From: Fragilariopsis cylindrus CCMP1102
Taxonomy: Eukaryota > Bacillariophyta > Bacillariophyceae > Bacillariales > Bacillariaceae
Assembly: GCA_900095095.1 (NCBI GenBank)
Contig: FMBT01000294.1
Location: 310,001 to 374,000, forward strand
Length of the DNA: 64,000 bases
Direction of reading: 5' to 3'
Part shown: positions 1 to 10,382 of the stretch, in pieces
Layout of the letters: every line of letters begins with the position of its first letter
Numbering within the stretch: the stretch's first letter is position 1
Translations under genes and position numbers: made by a program
The notes under the pieces: model-generated
Seen by the model: the letters and a program-made list of their open reading frames with translations, nothing else
Databases searched by the model: none
What the model was told of the DNA's origin: nothing

Positions 1-266
1 GAAATACAATTTAGTAAGCGTCCGTCCTTCGCTATCAAAAATCGAGAAATATTGTTGTTGAATCATTTTTTCTAAAATAAAATGGATCAGCCTCTGAGCT
101 CTCATTTTGAAGTACTAGATAACAACTATTAAAAACACGTATGAATATAATAATCATCTTGTTAAGCATAACTACAATATAATTAAATACACATGTACTA
201 ATGATGGATTATTTATGGTGTTGAAATCTGTCAAAGTGCCGACAAAGATGAGCACGATAGGATTTT

Positions 267-2613
267 TTACTTGCTACCTCCCAACCATCCAAATAAGCCC
301 GTACCGCCGTTACCACCTCCTGATTTTTCTTCCTCGTTGTTGTAGTCGGAAACCGGTGCAACCGTGTGTTCGTAAATAAAGGCTTCTAAGACGTCCATAC
401 TGGAGGAAGGATCAATGGCGTACCCGTATGCCAAATCATAAAAGGCAGGTTTGCACGGAAGTGGCATCGGTCTCAAATCAGCAATGGGTGCGTTAGTTGT
501 TCCACCATCATATTCGTGCAGTCGCAACAAGAGAGGACGATCTGTTGTGACAGCTTCTTGCCAAGAAGATGAAACATTATCGCCAGTCTTACCAACAGCC
601 TTTTGCAGTTTACGTGTATGCTTCCGTTGTTGCAAGGCCATAGCCGCACGGACGGCTCCCATTGCACTCGTTAATGGTAGTTCTTCCAATTGTTGTAGAT
701 ATTCGTCTGCGTGGGGCATATCTTCGTCACATGCTGCAATTTCTTCCTGAGCACGTTTGCACAGCATCGACGAATGTTCTAGTAAGGCCAAGGCGGGACC
801 GTACTTGTGCAGTTGTGTATAGTAACACCATCCCATGTGATACGTTTTGAGGGCACGCAACCGTAGAATGTTAGCCTGGACTTGTAAAATAAATTCGTCG
901 TCTTCTTCGGTACCGGCACCATCGGAGCCTGGCAAATTCATCAAGGATTTGGCATGCTGTAATACGGCATCGTAGACGTGAACTCTTTCCGCGGGACCCA
1001 TAATGGCGGTAGTTGTATTTTGTGACAACAGCAAATTTTCTGTATGTTCCATAACCTTTCTGGTCTTTTTATACTGTAGATATCCTCTCCATAAGGTGTA
1101 CTGTTGAAGCTTGGCTTGAACTGCGGGACCACTCGACGAAGCAGCTTTAGATAACTCTTGTTCTAACGACTGCACAACTTCAATAGCATCGTCGATTATT
1201 GAAAGAGAAGTAATGAATTGTGTCTCTTTTATTTCCGATTTCTCTTCTTTTTTTTGCGCTTCTTCCTTCTGTTCTTGTTCCACCGATTGCAACTTCAAAA
1301 GTAAAACTCTCAAATCTTTGTTGTCGAGGACTAATTCCTGATCCCGAAAGACGATCGAATCCTCGTCTTCCGAGGAGATCCCCTGTTGTTGGTTAGTGGT
1401 TGCTCCCATCAATCGTGGTTCTTCCATGGTAGATTTACCAGCTTGTTTCAGTTCGTATTGACAATATCGAAATAATGGTCGCAAGACAGTATCCGCCCTC
1501 GTTACGAATAAATCATGTCGTTCCAAGCGTTGGACAGCCGCCTCTCCATCACCTCCTTCGTTGCTACTGTTCTCTCCACTTAATTCGTAACACAAAGACA
1601 TGGCACGGGCGTAGTCTTCGCTAGCAGTCTAATTGTAGAATGAATAAATAAAGGAGAAAAATATTTCATCTTTGTTAGAACAAAGGTGGATGTTTTTCGA
1701 GTTTATATTCATTCTCTTTTGGTGTAACAACAAGCCGTTTTTTGAAACACAAACAACACAACACAACACACAACACACAATACACACCTGATAGTCCATC
1801 TTTTCCAAAGCATAATTGGCCGACATCCATGCTGCATACGCTTCACATTCTCGTTGTGTTTCATCGTCGGCACTCGTTTTCGCTTTTTCGACTAACAGTG
1901 TCGACCATTTGTTCGCACGTTTCAGTTTTTTCAATACGGGTTGTCGTCCAATATTACTCTTATTATTATTGTTCGATGTTGTTTTGAGTTTTGATAATTC
2001 ATTTGCATGCGCCCACGACCGTTCTGCGCTCACTAACAAATGCCACAATATATTCTCATGAGGTACCGGAACAGGAACAACAACAGTCGTCGTCATCGTC
2101 GTCGCCGCTGTCGCCGTAGAATCTTCTCCGTCTTCCTTTTCTTCTTCTTCTACTACTACAACTTCTTGTGTTAATGCGAAGGTATCATGCGAACGACTAC
2201 AAAATGCATGACGGCTTGTTTTTGATTTTGTTGATTTCGTCGTTGTCGTCGTACTAGACATCGTAGATGAGGCATACTTACTGGAATGGACCAAATATGA
2301 TTTGACATTGTCAGGTTTGTGCGAGAGACGGGATAAACGTCTAGTACAGTAGCCGTGATACTATGGAAAGATTATGATACAATGATGATACAATGATGAT
2401 ACAATGATGATAAGATGATAAGATGATGAAGATACGAATATACTAAAATACAAGATACACTGATACGATTGATGATAGGACACAATATTATGTATGACTA
2501 ACCTGAGCATAATCATCATGCCGGACACCATGTGAAGTTTGTTGAACGTCCACCCAAGCGTGGATGTCCAAGTGAAACAACTCTTGTGGTGCTGTTGCTT
2601 CGGACGACGACAT
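267..2613 (-). CDS. SRP68: Signal recognition particle subunit SRP68 (3 exons)
   Basis: SRP68 with SRP72 binds the S domain of SRP RNA in the particle that targets nascent secretory proteins to the ER. I join exon 1 (2613-2503), exon 2 (2360-1788) and exon 3 (1628-267); the introns of 142 and 159 bp have GT...AG ends and the reading frame stays open, giving 681 aa (animal SRP68 is about 630). The N-terminal part reads LDIHAW...HGVRHDDYAQYHGYCTRRL, the RNA-binding signature typical of SRP68 (HG-RH-DY--Y--YC-RRL). It is followed by the helical ILWHLLVSAERSWAHA repeat region and, at the C-terminus, FYDLAYGYAI and GLFGWLGG, matching the SRP72-binding end. The start is the only Met upstream of the motif. 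Poly-Thr, poly-Val and Glu-rich inserts near residues 75-125 are lineage-specific low complexity. Family assignment is firm; exact splice sites are inferred from sequence only. Confidence 0.9.
2375..2434. repeat. Short tandem repeat inside SRP68 intron 1
   Basis: Imperfect copies of GATACAATGAT, then GATAAGAT, in tandem. The repeat lies wholly within the first intron of SRP68 and does not touch the splice sites. Confidence 0.7.
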
Positions 2614-3598
2614 GATTGCGAATTGGATATATATGCAGCAATTGGACGCTAGACTAGTAGCTAGTTCTTTGTGTTTTATTTACAAGTTGGTATGTTTCTC
2701 TCTCTTTCTAATACCATGTGACATTGAACATTGTCGTTGTTTTATGTGAATTTAACAAGATATTTCGATATTTTTCAAAGGACCTGTTGACGAAGTACAG
2801 ACGATACAATCACGCGGTACAATTTTTATATTGCTTGGTTTTATATTATATTCGAATATTGAATATGTACTGTAGTTATAAAATATCAAAGAAAAACACA
2901 CAAAAAACGGACGCAGGCACGTTGTCTATGCTTCAACAACTCGATGAAAAACAATCAGGTTTTATAAGGAAGCCAACGCCCACAAAAAACGTATCGCTTG
3001 CAATATATCAGATTTTGAAGAAACCAACGCATGCATAAATCCTATGTTGCGTACAAAGAGAGCTTTCTTTGGAGTTTACAAAAACATTTTCGCTCGCAAA
3101 ATTTTAGGTTTTGAGGAATCCAACGCATGCATAAATACTATGTTGCGTACAAAGTGAGCTTTCTCGAAGTTTCGTATACAAACACTAACACATACAGTTG
3201 ACACCGGCATATCAACTTTATAGTAGGTTTTTCGATACTATGTATTACGATACCTATATTACATCAGCCCATAGTTTAGAGATGAGGCGGAGTAGTAGCT
3301 ATAACGTTTCGGATCTGTCCGTTAGCCTGTACATAAACCACCTCCAAACACGTTGTTGTTTATAGAAAGTTCGTTTGTACCTCCTAACTTAATCTTCTCG
3401 TCCGTTCTTGCTGTACTAGTACTAAGATCGCATCGCATCAATAATTGTGCTAATCTAAGCGCTCACTTTGTCGGCGTTTTCCCCTCCTAACGGTAGGATG
3501 TCGTCAGAGTTTGGAACAAGCCCTTTAATTTTTAATGCTGTTCGATAGCTCCTTACTACATATCATCTCCACTTCGGATCAACTATTTCCATTGAACC
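2614..3598. other. Divergent spacer between SRP68 and the next gene
   Basis: AT-rich spacer expected to hold the promoters of two divergent genes. Apart from a two-copy tandem repeat (2996-3187), I see no convincing gene. An open frame at 2718-3038 has no family features and partly overlaps the repeat. Confidence 0.6.
2996..3187. repeat. Two-copy 96-bp tandem repeat
   Basis: Two diverged copies with a 96-bp period (2996-3091 and 3092-3187) share the core CCAACGCATGCATAAAT followed by CTATGTTGCGTACAAAG. A shorter piece, AAGCCAACGC, occurs near 2970, suggesting a third partial copy. No coding meaning is visible. Confidence 0.75.
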
Positions 3599-4018
3599 AT
3601 GAATTTTTATTGCAGCAGCAAACGTGTTGCTACTAGTTGTAGCTCACCGTATGCCAACATGGAAAGAATTACCAACCTCAATCTTGGAGGAGTAACGATG
3701 TTCGTGGATGATTTCGGATCTTTTGATGGAGGTGGCACAGGCATAACCGCGAAAACCTCAAAAACGAAACATCGCCGCAGCCGCTATGTACTTTCATTGC
3801 CCTGTCTGCCGTCTTCGTCTTCCTCTTATCCTTCTCTCCCTCCCCATTCTTCGCCTTCTCGCTCGTCAGCATCACGATCAAAAACCGCTCTGGCCATCGG
3901 GTATGACACCAACAAGGCCAGAAAAAAGAAGATCGACCAAAGACAACACCGTCGTCATAATCTAGCCTGGAATGCAATGGATTTTGACAGTATTTTGCGG
4001 GGCCTAACAGTCGTTTAG
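3599..4018 (+). CDS. Hypothetical basic, Ser-rich small protein
   Basis: A 139-aa single-exon frame starting at an ATG in an AC-rich context (AACCATGAA). The product has a neutral N-terminal third containing LGGVTMFVDDFGSFDGG, a Ser/Pro-rich middle (about residues 65-92) and a basic tail with KARKKKIDQRQHRRH that could act as a nuclear signal. The end, WNAMDFDSILRGL, looks like a short amphipathic motif. No signal peptide, membrane segment or known domain is visible. It is divergent from SRP68 across about 1 kb. I do not recognise the family; it could be a small diatom-specific gene or a chance frame. Confidence 0.4.
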   Translation: MNFYCSSKRVATSCSSPYANMERITNLNLGGVTMFVDDFGSFDGGGTGITAKTSKTKHRRSRYVLSLPCLPSSSSSYPSLPPHSSPSRSSASRSKTALAIGYDTNKARKKKIDQRQHRRHNLAWNAMDFDSILRGLTVV

Positions 4019-4780
4019 GCAAATGAATCAATGAGGAATATACCTACCTCTTTCAGCGTGTATATTTTGCATTTTATACGCTGACAAAAGGAATGCGAAG
4101 TTAATTATATACATCATTCACAATAATACAAAAGAAGCAACTGACTCGATTGTATCGAATGTCAGATTGACGAAAAGATAATCTCTCTCCCAGCAACACG
4201 CGAACCATCATTTCTCTGGTTCTATCGGCTGTGTGAGCTCCCAAAAGTGTGAATTCAAATACTCGAAATGGCCTCGATGGTATTACCGATTCACCTGTCT
4301 CTACCTCCTCTTTTGAATGCCAGGTATTATGTACTCTTTCATCGTTTCCATCTCCACACGATGGATAAATATGGCGATCTTCTTCCCCTCATGAAATTGG
4401 TGGAACAGAGCAATCGTCAAGTAAAATGACTGCATCTATGGTGCCCCACTCTCTCTCTCTCTCTTTGCAAGACCTCTAGCTCTTTTTAAAGGTATAATAT
4501 GTATAATGTCGAAACAAAACATGTAGTTTGAAATAAATTTATAGAACATACTCATTTATAATATATTAGTGGCAAGTACTTTTTATTCAACATTTGAACA
4601 TTTATTTTTATTGCTACTACTAGATAACAGCTAGCTAGCAATTGAATATGACTTTCTTTTTCTTTCGGTAAACGATTTTCAATAGTAATGTGTAATCGAA
4701 TTCAACGCACCGTCCATCATTTAAACAAAATTAGACACCCTTCGTCCTCCATCTCCTACCTCAATTGACTTATTAGTTAT
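4019..4780. other. Spacer with a CT microsatellite
   Basis: AT-rich convergent spacer, presumably the 3' UTRs of both flanking genes. It holds a (CT)8 run at 4449-4464; I see nothing else. Confidence 0.6.
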
Positions 4781-5983
4781 CTATTCAATTGAAATATCTC
4801 CAACTTGTCCAATCCAACCATTCAATTCCCAATCAACACATTTATTAACGATTAATGGATCGTTATTAGATACCAATTCATATGCATCCTTATATGATTT
4901 TGCAGCTACAAACATCAATCCACCACCACCAGGTTTCCCTTGTTCATCAACACGATATCCTGATACGATACATATATTTTGTGTTTGTCGTAAGTTATCA
5001 ACCCACTTTTTATGTTCTTCTAAATATGGTTTAACCTCTGGGAATGGACGTATAAATTTTTCTGTTTTACAAAACCATGATTCGTCTGAATGTGGATGTG
5101 TCCGAATATTACCTATTGTTTTTATCTTGACTGCTGCTGTTATTGTTGGTTGTAGTTCCCTTTCTAAATCATACCATAACTCTTTCCCATGAACGATCTG
5201 ACTTGTTCCATTTACTCTAAATCCACATCGGACATAAAATCCTAATAAATTTTGTTTAGCTATAAAAACAATAGATTCGATTGGTGGTGGTTGTGACGAC
5301 GATGGTTCTTTTTGTTGTTGTTGTTGTTGTTGGTGGTGTTGTTGTTGCTGCAGTACTTCTTCTTGTATTATGATATCTTGTACGTATCGTTTCAACATTT
5401 TTGATGCTATACCTTTCCGACGATATTGTTCATCGATTACGACACTATGTATGGCCAATAATCGTCCATCTTTGTCATGTTCTGACATAGATTCTTCGGT
5501 AAATTCATTACAACGTGTACCACAAATAAAACCTAGTATTTGTTCTTCTTTTTCTTTCTGTTCTTTCTCTTCTCCTTTGCTTTCTTCGTTTTCACTTTCA
5601 CTCGCTTTGGTTATTGTTGTGGTTGTTGTTGTTGTACACAAAATAAAGTATTCGCCAGCATATTTCTGACGATTCGTCAATGATTCTAATGTAGCTGCCT
5701 CATCAGATGGATATGATGCAGATTCAATTTCGAAACAATGAGGTATATCATCGGACGTTGCTGAACGAAAATTCAAGTTCAAGTCCAACAACAGTTGTTG
5801 TCCATCATCATCATCATCATCATCGTTTTTGATGATGTTGTTTGTTTGTTTTGTCGTCGTCATTGGTATTCTAGTAGTAATACTAGTCCGAGAACTCATT
5901 TTACTAGAAATAGAAGGAATAGAGGTTGGAACAAAGCCGTCAACCACTGATGATAAAAGTAGAAAGATGTGCTTACTCTTCAT
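4781..5983 (-). CDS. GNAT acetyltransferase fused to a C-terminal YCII domain
   Basis: I prefer the ATG at 5983 (400 aa), because it gives a clear signal peptide, MKSKHIFLLLSSVVDGF, ending before a Phe and resembling the diatom signal-plus-plastid presequence; the frame also opens at 6118 with a poorer N-terminus. An Asp-rich linker is followed by an acetyltransferase fold (about residues 72-280). It begins FRSATSDDIPHCFEIE, has the acetyl-CoA loop motif YRRKGIASKML, and ends IAKQNLLGFYVRCGF, closest in pattern to the arylalkylamine (serotonin) N-acetyltransferase type. Gln/Glu/Lys repeats interrupt two loops. The last 110 residues form a YCII-type domain with EEHKKWVDNL, a GGGGLMFVAAKSYKDAYELV strand-helix unit and the conserved NDPL. 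Substrate is unknown. The gene is divergent from frataxin. Confidence 0.8.
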   Translation of the reverse strand: MKSKHIFLLLSSVVDGFVPTSIPSISSKMSSRTSITTRIPMTTTKQTNNIIKNDDDDDDDGQQLLLDLNLNFRSATSDDIPHCFEIESASYPSDEAATLESLTNRQKYAGEYFILCTTTTTTTITKASESENEESKGEEKEQKEKEEQILGFICGTRCNEFTEESMSEHDKDGRLLAIHSVVIDEQYRRKGIASKMLKRYVQDIIIQEEVLQQQQHHQQQQQQQKEPSSSQPPPIESIVFIAKQNLLGFYVRCGFRVNGTSQIVHGKELWYDLERELQPTITAAVKIKTIGNIRTHPHSDESWFCKTEKFIRPFPEVKPYLEEHKKWVDNLRQTQNICIVSGYRVDEQGKPGGGGLMFVAAKSYKDAYELVSNNDPLIVNKCVDWELNGWIGQVGDISIE

Positions 5984-6342
5984 CTTGATTGTTTGATTGC
6001 TTGGTTGCTTGATTATTTTTGAATTGGTTGTGTGTAAAAGCGTAAAAGCACAAGATGATTTGCATGATGATCTGGAAATTAAAAAGAAGAGGGGGTATGT
6101 AACCTTTCGATCCCCCATTTCAAAAAATTTGTTGGGTTGTCACGTGTTTGATTTTCACGACCGCTAGATTTTTTTTTTCTTCAATTTTTTTCATTCACAA
6201 AAATTCTCAATATTATTACATATTCTTCAGCATTCAACATACCAGTAACGTTATAGGTTTACTAATAGTTTGCTATCTATTTGTGATACTAAGAACTTCG
6301 TCTAACGTAACGAATATATATATTCAATAGTAAAGTAGTAGG
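5984..6342. promoter_or_regulatory. Shared divergent promoter region (GNAT-YCII / frataxin)
   Basis: About 360 bp separate the preferred starts of two divergent genes, so both promoters must lie here or overlap the 5' UTRs. A perfect 14-nt palindrome, GAATATATATATTC (6312-6325), ends 17 bases before the frataxin ATG. It could be a TATA-like site; no transcription start was determined. Confidence 0.5.
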
Positions 6343-7017
6343 ATGATTGGTAATCGTTTAATACGATCAGGATTATTTCTTCGCCCTCTGGCGCCGGCAG
6401 CGGTAGCGACGACAACAGCAACAGCAACAAGTAATGTCACCAGAATAACAACAGCGTTAACTGATACGTCAAATACGACTCGTCGTCGCTTCTTGTTTAC
6501 CGGTACTACTTCTATTTCTAATACAAGTATAAGTACAAGTGCAAGTACAAGTGCAAGTACAAGTACACGTGCATTTAGTGGTTGTAGTCAATACTTCGAG
6601 AATGAATCTGAATTCCATACAGTAGCAGATGAAACTCTTGAAGATATCCAAGATGCGGTCGATGTTGCTTTGGAAGAATATTACACAGAAAACGAAAATG
6701 ATAATGATAATGATAATGATGATGAATTTGAAACAGTATACGCAAGTGGTGTATTAAATATGACATTTCCACCTCATGGGACGTGGGTATTAAATAAACA
6801 AACACCAAATCGTCAAATTTGGTGGTCATCACCAATTAGTGGACCAAGACGATACGAGTATGATGAAAATATATCGGAATGGATGTACACACGTGCAACT
6901 AATGAGGATGATAATAATAATAATACTGATAGTAATACAACTACAACTGGTGAGACGTTGTCGAATGCAATTAAAGATGAAATACGACAGATTTATGGCA
7001 TCGAATTGGATTTTTAA
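6343..7017 (+). CDS. FXN: Frataxin, mitochondrial Fe-S cluster assembly factor
   Basis: Frataxin is an allosteric activator of the NFS1-ISCU complex and a candidate iron donor in mitochondrial Fe-S cluster synthesis. This 224-aa single-exon product has an Arg/Ser/Thr-rich presequence of about 80 residues lacking acidic residues except one Asp, as expected for mitochondrial import. The domain spans about residues 88-220. The acidic first helix reads FHTVADETLEDIQDAVDVAL; the central sheet has the family signature TWVLNKQTPNRQIWWSSPISGP; the last helix is LSNAIKDEIRQIYGI. Loop insertions rich in Asn/Asp occur at about 116-128 and 187-200. All conserved positions I can recall of the NKQTPNKQIW-SSP--GP motif are present, so it looks functional. 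It is convergent with the TGN38-like gene. Confidence 0.93.
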   Translation: MIGNRLIRSGLFLRPLAPAAVATTTATATSNVTRITTALTDTSNTTRRRFLFTGTTSISNTSISTSASTSASTSTRAFSGCSQYFENESEFHTVADETLEDIQDAVDVALEEYYTENENDNDNDNDDEFETVYASGVLNMTFPPHGTWVLNKQTPNRQIWWSSPISGPRRYEYDENISEWMYTRATNEDDNNNNTDSNTTTTGETLSNAIKDEIRQIYGIELDF

Positions 7018-7219
7018 ACTGCCAGCATTTAGAACAATAATTATTTAGAAAATGCTGCAACATAAAATTTGCAATTCTTCAAAAGTGCTATAGAAAAGGA
7101 AAAGGAGCAGGTTGTAGTAGCATTTTTAATTAATATAAATAGAACCAAAAATAATATAGTTGTTTAAAATTAAATTATTATTTTAAATTAAATTTTATCC
7201 ATAAATTTATGCATGCATT

Positions 7220-9495
7220 CTAATCGAATAATAAATCGTCTAAATCACCATCGTCATCTCCCCAATCGTCATCTCCTACGTCGATATCGTCGTCGTTCAT
7301 TATGTCATCATCATCATCACCAAAACCACTCGGTATCGTTGTTGCCGTAGTGGCAGTGGCAGGTGTTGCTGATATTGCTGTTGCGAAAGAAGATGTTTGA
7401 TTAGTGGCGGTTATCGTTGTATTCGTCGAAGGCTTAACGGCGAACTTACTACCAATATTAGTTGTTGATGACATCGCAATTGTAGTATTTTTTGATATGG
7501 TAGTGTGTGGAGAAGAAAACTTGTTGGTTGGTTTTGGTTTTGGTTTAGTGGGGGTGGTACCACCAAATCCCATAGACGCAAAAATATCGTCTTCTGGGTT
7601 ACCTGACGATAACAAAGTCTTCTTCTTTTTAGGTTTTTGCGCCGCCGCCGCCGACGTAAAGGTATTATTTTTTGGTCCAAGGCTGGTGATGCGATTAGGA
7701 AATCCTCCCATTGTCGTAGGAAGTTGCTGTTGCATTTCTGTTGTTGTAGAATTCGTCGATTCCTGTTGCTGTGGTTGGTTGCTGCTGCGGAACGAAGAAG
7801 CAGAAACATTCGATCCAGTTGAAATCGGAGCCGCTGCTGGACGAGTTGTGCCCCCACCAATGTCAGTATTAATTTTGCTACTGGTACTGTTACTACTATT
7901 CCCACTATTAGGTGGTGTCGAGTAAGGTTTTTGGTCGTACTCATCAGAAGGTCGTCGTTGAATGATGTTAGAATTATTATAGGTATTGTTATGGTCATTA
8001 TAGCTCGGGGTTGTCATTTCGATGTCCACATCACCGATATTGTCATCATCGTTGTTGTCGTCGTCGTCACCCCAGCCCCATTCTTCGTCGCCACCACCTT
8101 CATCGGATGCACTGTATTTAGTGAAAAGAACAAGTAACGAACAAATGAGAAATTGCAAAGCAAAATAAAATAAAACAACGCATTTTGGTGGTAATGTATC
8201 AGATTTTTCTTTTTTAATTATCGCACATAGCATAGTACCACAGTAGTAGTATTCAATAATTGCATTTCAAGTTGATACTCATATACGTACACTTGTTCGT
8301 ATTTAGTCGTTTTGGCTCCACCATTACTGACGACTGCCGCCATCGATTCACCTAAGCCGATATTACCACCATTTTTATTTAAGAATCCAACTATTTTGTC
8401 TTTATTTTTGTGGTATGCTCCTCCAAAAACTCCCAGAATTATTACTAGCAAAAGTATTCCACCTCCCGAGAATCCCTCGTCATCATCATCCCAAGTAGAC
8501 ACAGTTGGTTGTTTCTGTTCTTGCTGTTCCGACGGTATAACATCGTTTGTCGTATTATCAATCTCGGCACCATTAGAATTGTTATCACTATTATTGTTGT
8601 TGACATTGTGGTCCTGTTCCTTTTTTTCTTTTTCTTCTTCTTCTTTTTCTTTTTCTTCTTTACCTTTCGTCGGTGTTTCTGTTTCTTCATCCTCTTCATC
8701 TTCGTCGTCTATATCTTCTCCTTCTTTTCCGTTTTGGACGTCATCTGTCTCCTCATCTGACTCCTCGCCTGACTCCTCGTCGACATCTTCTTCTTTTTCC
8801 TCGACGACGATTGGAGGACTCTTCTTATCCTTATCATCCAAGCCTTCTTCGTCGTGGCTTTCTTTTCTTACTTTCTCCTCCTCATCCTTATCCTCGTCCT
8901 TATCCTCGCCCTGATCCTCGTCCTGATCCTCGTCCTGATCCTCATCCTCGTCCTCATCCTCATCCTCATCCTTATCCTTATCCTTATCCTTATCCTCATC
9001 CTCATCCTCATCCTCATCCTCATTATCACCAACAATAGTTGTTGCCGTCGTCACTGAGGGAAGATCTTCGGGTTTGACTATATGGTTCACTTTTTCGACC
9101 TCGTCCTCGGCGGCCACGACCTCAGTTATATTTCCATTATTATTCTCGGTAGCAGTATTATCTTCACTTGTAGCTGAATTGGTACCTTCGACCTTATCGT
9201 TGTTGGCACCCTCGTCTTTTTTGTTGCTAGTTGTGGTAGTACCTCCATTGTCTTTTTCCTCCCCCTGCTCCTCATCCTTGTCCTCTTCTATTTTTCTTCT
9301 ACTTCGTACTTGCAACAACGACCCATGATCACTACTGGAAAAAGTAGCTATTCTAGAACCCATCCCGATCCCACTTTTATCTGCAGCGGCAACTACAAAC
9401 AAGGTTGTTGTTGTCGTCGTCGTCATCATCATTGTCATCGTCATCGTCATCGCTGCTAGAATCACAATTATACTTGTAGAATTAAAATGCATCAT
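7220..9495 (-). CDS. TGN38-like type I membrane protein with acidic lumenal domain (2 exons)
   Basis: Two open frames that look like separate genes join cleanly: exon 1 9495-8291, intron 8290-8112 (179 bp, GTACGT...ACAG), exon 2 8111-7220, giving 698 aa. The order is a signal peptide (MMHFNSTSIIVILAAM, ending near VVAAAD), a long Glu/Asp/Lys-rich lumenal region with Asp-Glu repeats, one membrane segment (GGGILLLVIILGVFGGA), the juxtamembrane YHKNKDKIVGFLN and a tail with TKYEQVASDEG. The short stretch after the membrane and the YxxPhi-type motif YEQV resemble mammalian TGN38/TGOLN2 (HNKRKIIAF...ASDYQRL), which cycles between trans-Golgi and plasma membrane. The remaining tail is about 290 residues of Ser/Thr/Asn-rich sequence ending in Asp/Trp-rich DDWGDDDGDLDDLLFD, much longer than in TGN38. 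Function in trafficking is inferred. Confidence 0.7.
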
Positions 9496-10382
9496 GATGT
9501 ACTACGATTTGTTTAGATTCTTCACAGCGATATGGTGCAGATGGTATATACGACAGGATTTTCACTTTCTTTTTTCTTAATTGGCCTATCGCTTTCCAGT
9601 TGGGTGACCTCTTGATTTTGAAGTCTTTTCTCGTCGCCGTTTGTTGTGGATTAATTGTACTAGTAGGGCAGATAATTTAGTAATTTGTAACTTGAAATAA
9701 TAAAACTTTGCACATCCATCGCTGCATGCTCTTCCTCTTTAAATTACTGTACCGTTAAACACGATTGGCATGAACGACTGACGACAAAAAATAAGATGAA
9801 AGATTAAAAATGCACAAAAACTATTCTACTATCGTACGTAAAGACGGTATGATGATATGCTGTAAAATAATTACATCGCATTATTTTATTTGGGGCGTAG
9901 AAAATAATATAGAGAAATGTAAGATACAACCCGAATTATGTATCAGAATTATCTACTTGGGAAGAAAATTGGTTAAGAACTACGCTGTAGGACAATAATT
10001 GGGAAAACACTTAAAACAGGAGTTGGGATAGATTTTGGCTGCTTAGTTTGAGTCAACATTGCACTTGTGCATTGATGATGACTATGCGAGAGCCACAGTC
10101 ACCTTCTTCAAAAAAGCAGCAGGAAAGACTTGAAGATCCTAATTTGCAAACTTACAGCACGAGCAAATAACGACGAACGCTCGGTACAAAGAAATTTGTG
10201 GTGATATTATTCTCATCAAATAATGATGTTTTATTCATGCTAATTATTATTACTATTATCTATCTTTTTTTCTGTTTATGCAATCCAGTCTACATTTATG
10301 TTATTACTATTTCGAACTATTGATGCGTCGTGATGGACCGCATACTGTATCTGTATCTGCCTCACTTGATCTTGATCTTCTA
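9496..10382. other. Spacer, no gene seen
   Basis: AT-rich sequence upstream of the TGN38-like gene and downstream of the acidic secreted protein gene. A 62-codon frame at 9810-9998 has no recognisable feature and I do not call it. Confidence 0.55.

Noticed and set aside
267-1601. First thought: BRO1-domain protein
   Set aside because: With the two upstream exons joined, the RNA-binding motif and the C-terminal end identify SRP68 instead.
8312-8914. Long plus-strand frame, Ser/Pro-rich
   Set aside because: Antisense shadow of the Asp/Glu repeat of the TGN38-like gene; no coding features of its own.
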